NCBI GenBank assembly: GCA_015272325.1
Contig: JACYLU010000001.1
Location: 310,001 to 374,000, forward strand
Reading direction: 5' to 3'
Origin: Synechococcales cyanobacterium C42_A2020_086
GTDB lineage: Bacteria > Cyanobacteriota > Cyanobacteriia > Elainellales > Elainellaceae
DNA length: 64,000 bases
Part shown: piece after piece, positions 61,916 to 64,000 of the stretch
Layout: every line of letters starts with the position of its first letter
Numbering within the stretch: the stretch's first letter is position 1
The notes under the pieces: model-generated
The model's input: only the letters and a program-made list of their open reading frames with translations
Database searches by the model: none
What the model was told of the DNA's origin: nothing
Made by a program: the position numbers and the translations under genes

Positions 61916-63058
61916 ATGACCTTAGCACTCCGACTTAGATTCGGGTCCAGATTTAGGAGTAGGGCTGGCTTGGCCAAGGGCATGCTGTTGAGCAGCCTGG
62001 GGATAACGATCCTGATGCTGCCTCTCCAGCTTGCCTTGACCCAACCTCTACTGGCCCAATCGCTGCCATCAACCCGTGAGGATCGGCTCAATGGCCTGCT
62101 CGACCAAGGACGGGATTTGGTAGGAGCCGGACAGGTTGCTGAAGCGATTGCCGTCTACCGAGAAGCCGCGCAACTCGCTCCCGATAATGCCCGAATTTTC
62201 TCGGCAATTGGCTTTCTAGAAGCCCGGCAAGGCAACTTTGAAGCGGCGATCGAAGCCTACCAGCAGGCCATTGCTCTGGAGGGCAATAATCCCGACTTCT
62301 TCTATGCTCTCGGCTTTAGTAAAGCCAATCTGCAGGACTACGCAGGCGCAGCGGCTGCCTATCGCCAGGCGATTCAACTGCGGCGCAATGATGTCGAGTC
62401 CTATCTAGGGCTGGGGATTGTGCTGTCCCGCTTAGGAGATTACGACGGCGCGATTGCGGCCTATCGCCAGGTGCTGGCTGCCAATCCTAACAATAGCCGC
62501 CTCTACGAGTCGATTGGTTCAGCCTATTTGCAGGAGCAGCGCTACGAAGAGGCTCGGCAAGCCCTGACGCGAGCTGCTGAGTTAGAGCCTCGCCGCAGCA
62601 CCATTCAGCTGAATTTAGGAGTCGCTCTACTGAATTTGGGGGATATTGAAGCCGGCATGGCTGCCTTGAAACGTGCCTCGGAGTTGGAACCCCGCAACGG
62701 CTTGATTCATCTGCAGATTGGGGATGTCTATCGAGCTCAGGGCAACCTAGAGCAAGCGCAGGCGCAATACGAGAGGGCAATTACCGTCGAGCCAGGGTTG
62801 AAGGAAGCCTATATTGAACTCGGTGAGCTGTACCTGGAAGCGCAAGACTACCTGCGGGCAATCGTGACCTACCGCAAGTTGGTGCAGCTTCTACCCGAAG
62901 ACCCGGATGCGCGGTTTCAGCTCGCAGTGGCCCTGCAAGGCAGAGACCGAATTCGGGAAGCACTCTCCGCCTACGAGCAGGCGCGGGATCTCTATCAGCA
63001 GCAAAACAATGCCGAGGGGGTGCAGAAGGCCGAAGATGCCATTGAGGAATTGAATTAA
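61916..63058 (+). CDS. exported TPR-repeat protein
   Basis: A 380-residue protein with a long signal peptide (residues 1-about 48; MLLSSLGITILMLPLQLALTQPLLAQS). About nine TPR repeats follow (about 60-375; AIAVYREAAQLAPDNARIFSAIG, AIEAYQQAIALEGNNPDFFYALG, and so on). It is a periplasmic or outer-membrane-facing scaffold for protein interaction. The start is ATG 61916; the longer frame from 61853 overlaps the YbjQ gene and is unlikely. The next gene, the AI-2E-type membrane protein, starts 91 bp downstream. Confidence 0.88.
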   Translation: MTLALRLRFGSRFRSRAGLAKGMLLSSLGITILMLPLQLALTQPLLAQSLPSTREDRLNGLLDQGRDLVGAGQVAEAIAVYREAAQLAPDNARIFSAIGFLEARQGNFEAAIEAYQQAIALEGNNPDFFYALGFSKANLQDYAGAAAAYRQAIQLRRNDVESYLGLGIVLSRLGDYDGAIAAYRQVLAANPNNSRLYESIGSAYLQEQRYEEARQALTRAAELEPRRSTIQLNLGVALLNLGDIEAGMAALKRASELEPRNGLIHLQIGDVYRAQGNLEQAQAQYERAITVEPGLKEAYIELGELYLEAQDYLRAIVTYRKLVQLLPEDPDARFQLAVALQGRDRIREALSAYEQARDLYQQQNNAEGVQKAEDAIEELN

Positions 63059-63149
63059 TCCCCCGAATCCCCCGTCAGGCTACTGCACAGCCGCAGTCGA
63101 CTGTGGCATCCTTAAGGTCAGCCGTCTGCATTGTGCTTTCCCTGAGGTT

Positions 63150-64000
63150 ATGCTTCAGTCTCTTGCTAAATTGCCCCGCCTCTACACCGTGGGCTTGCTG
63201 TTCCCGATTCTGTTTCTCAATGGCTGGCTGCTGCTGCGGCTCCTAGAGGTCTTGCAGCCACTAGTGAGCATCTTGATCGCGGCCACGCTGATCGCGTTCG
63301 TGCTAGATTACCCCATTCGCTTCCTGCAAAAACTACAGGCGCAGCGGGGCGTAGCCGTTAGTCTGGTGTTCTTGCTGTTTGTGATTCTGCTGGTACTGCT
63401 GGTGCTAGTGTTAGGTCCGCTGATTCTGCAGCAAGCTAACGAACTGTTGACCAAGTTACCGGAATGGATTGAATCGGGACGGCGGCAGCTCGGGCAACTC
63501 GAAAGCTGGGCCAGAGAGCAGCAATTTCCCATTGACCTCAGCAGCAGTCTCTCGCAATTGGTCGATCGGTTGACTTTAACCCTGCGATCGATAACGAAGC
63601 AGCTAGTAAATTTGATCTTCAGCACCATTGGTAGCATCGCCAATGTGTTCCTGACGATCATTTTTGCTGTGTTTTTGGTATTAAGGGGAGAGGATCTCTG
63701 GACGGGAGTCTTGAGTTGGCTTCCCGCCTCCTGGAATGCTCAAATCCGCGAGTATTTGCCCGAAAACTTCGAGCGGTATATCGCTGGGCAGGCAACCCTG
63801 GCATCGATTGCGGGTGCTGTGCTGACAACAGTTCTATTCATTCTAGGAGTGCCGCTGGCGCTGCTGTTTGGGTTTATTATCGGCACGGCAAGCTTGATTC
63901 CCTTTGGCGGTACCTTGGCTACCCTGACTGTCAGTTTGTTAGTCGCTCTGCAAGATTTCTGGCTGGGGGTGAAAGTACTGGCAGCGGCACTAATTGTGCT
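63150..64000 (+). CDS. AI-2E/PerM-type permease, N-terminal part (3' end outside window)
   Basis: The frame starts ATG 63150 (MLQSLAKLPRLYTVGLLFPI) and is open to the end of the window, 283 codons. It has at least six hydrophobic segments: 13-35, 38-55, 68-94, 150-172, 210-230 and 235-265 (approximately). Family features of the AI-2E transporter/PerM group are the paired helices at the N-terminus, an amphipathic region GRRQLGQLESWAREQQFPID, and FGFIIGTASLIPFGGTLA, the conserved P-x-G-x element. It may be a quorum-signal exporter, ion antiporter or a permease of unknown substrate. The C-terminal part lies beyond 64000. Confidence 0.9.
   Translation, partial: MLQSLAKLPRLYTVGLLFPILFLNGWLLLRLLEVLQPLVSILIAATLIAFVLDYPIRFLQKLQAQRGVAVSLVFLLFVILLVLLVLVLGPLILQQANELLTKLPEWIESGRRQLGQLESWAREQQFPIDLSSSLSQLVDRLTLTLRSITKQLVNLIFSTIGSIANVFLTIIFAVFLVLRGEDLWTGVLSWLPASWNAQIREYLPENFERYIAGQATLASIAGAVLTTVLFILGVPLALLFGFIIGTASLIPFGGTLATLTVSLLVALQDFWLGVKVLAAALIV

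Overview
The window is chromosomal DNA of a cyanobacterium. Photosystem I subunits PsaF and PsaJ, the kinase NblS, a CpcT/CpeT-family bilin lyase relative and scattered GCGATCGC (HIP1) octamers all point there. The fairly high G+C and small-domain-rich proteins would suit a Leptolyngbya-like lineage, but genus cannot be fixed from the sequence alone. No rRNA, CRISPR array, prophage or intact insertion sequence was seen; there is one tRNA gene, tRNA-Ala(CGC).

Layout. 0-10 kb: an SH3-domain protein tail, alanine dehydrogenase, succinyl-CoA ligase (sucC, sucD), a PRC-barrel protein, a LuxR-type response regulator and a ferrochelatase-family protein with a His-rich tail. 11-16.5 kb: a GGDEF/EAL protein and a ClC-CBS-USP channel whose gating glutamate is glutamine. 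16.6-23.1 kb (minus strand): the most notable region, a compact peptide natural-product (RiPP) operon. It runs double-glycine precursor, APH-type kinase, HopA1-type lyase, C39-peptidase ABC exporter, HlyD adaptor. 23.5-36.4 kb: tRNA-Ala, a HAD phosphatase, a GH57 glycosidase, a very large hybrid sensor kinase, two paired receiver proteins around an Hsp20, a CpcT-like protein, a DUF3598 protein, RlpA and a PHP-domain protein. 36.7-37.6 kb: a decayed ISAs1 element next to a broken DUF488 gene. 38-49 kb: psaF-psaJ, nblS, metF, two secreted pentapeptide-repeat proteins, a cupin, a cyclase-family hydrolase, a Crp/Fnr regulator and an AMIN-amidase. 49-54.3 kb: a minus-strand block of Mn/Zn-type ABC transporter genes with deoC and deoD, then Rieske, pentapeptide and ferritin-like proteins. 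55-61.2 kb: a catabolic-looking cluster (glutathionyl-hydroquinone reductase, CocE-type hydrolase, cupin, cysteine hydrolase, RidA, TRZ/ATZ amidohydrolase). The window ends with YbjQ, a TPR protein and the start of an AI-2E/PerM-type membrane protein.

The RiPP operon is the best candidate for an undescribed system. The kinase/HopA1 pair is the dehydration pair known from class V lanthipeptides and thioamitides. Here it is coupled to a double-glycine leader and a 28-residue core with 17 arginines, four Ser/Thr and no cysteine. A product with dehydroamino acids, no lanthionine ring and a very high positive charge is therefore predicted. This is inference from gene content and has not been demonstrated.
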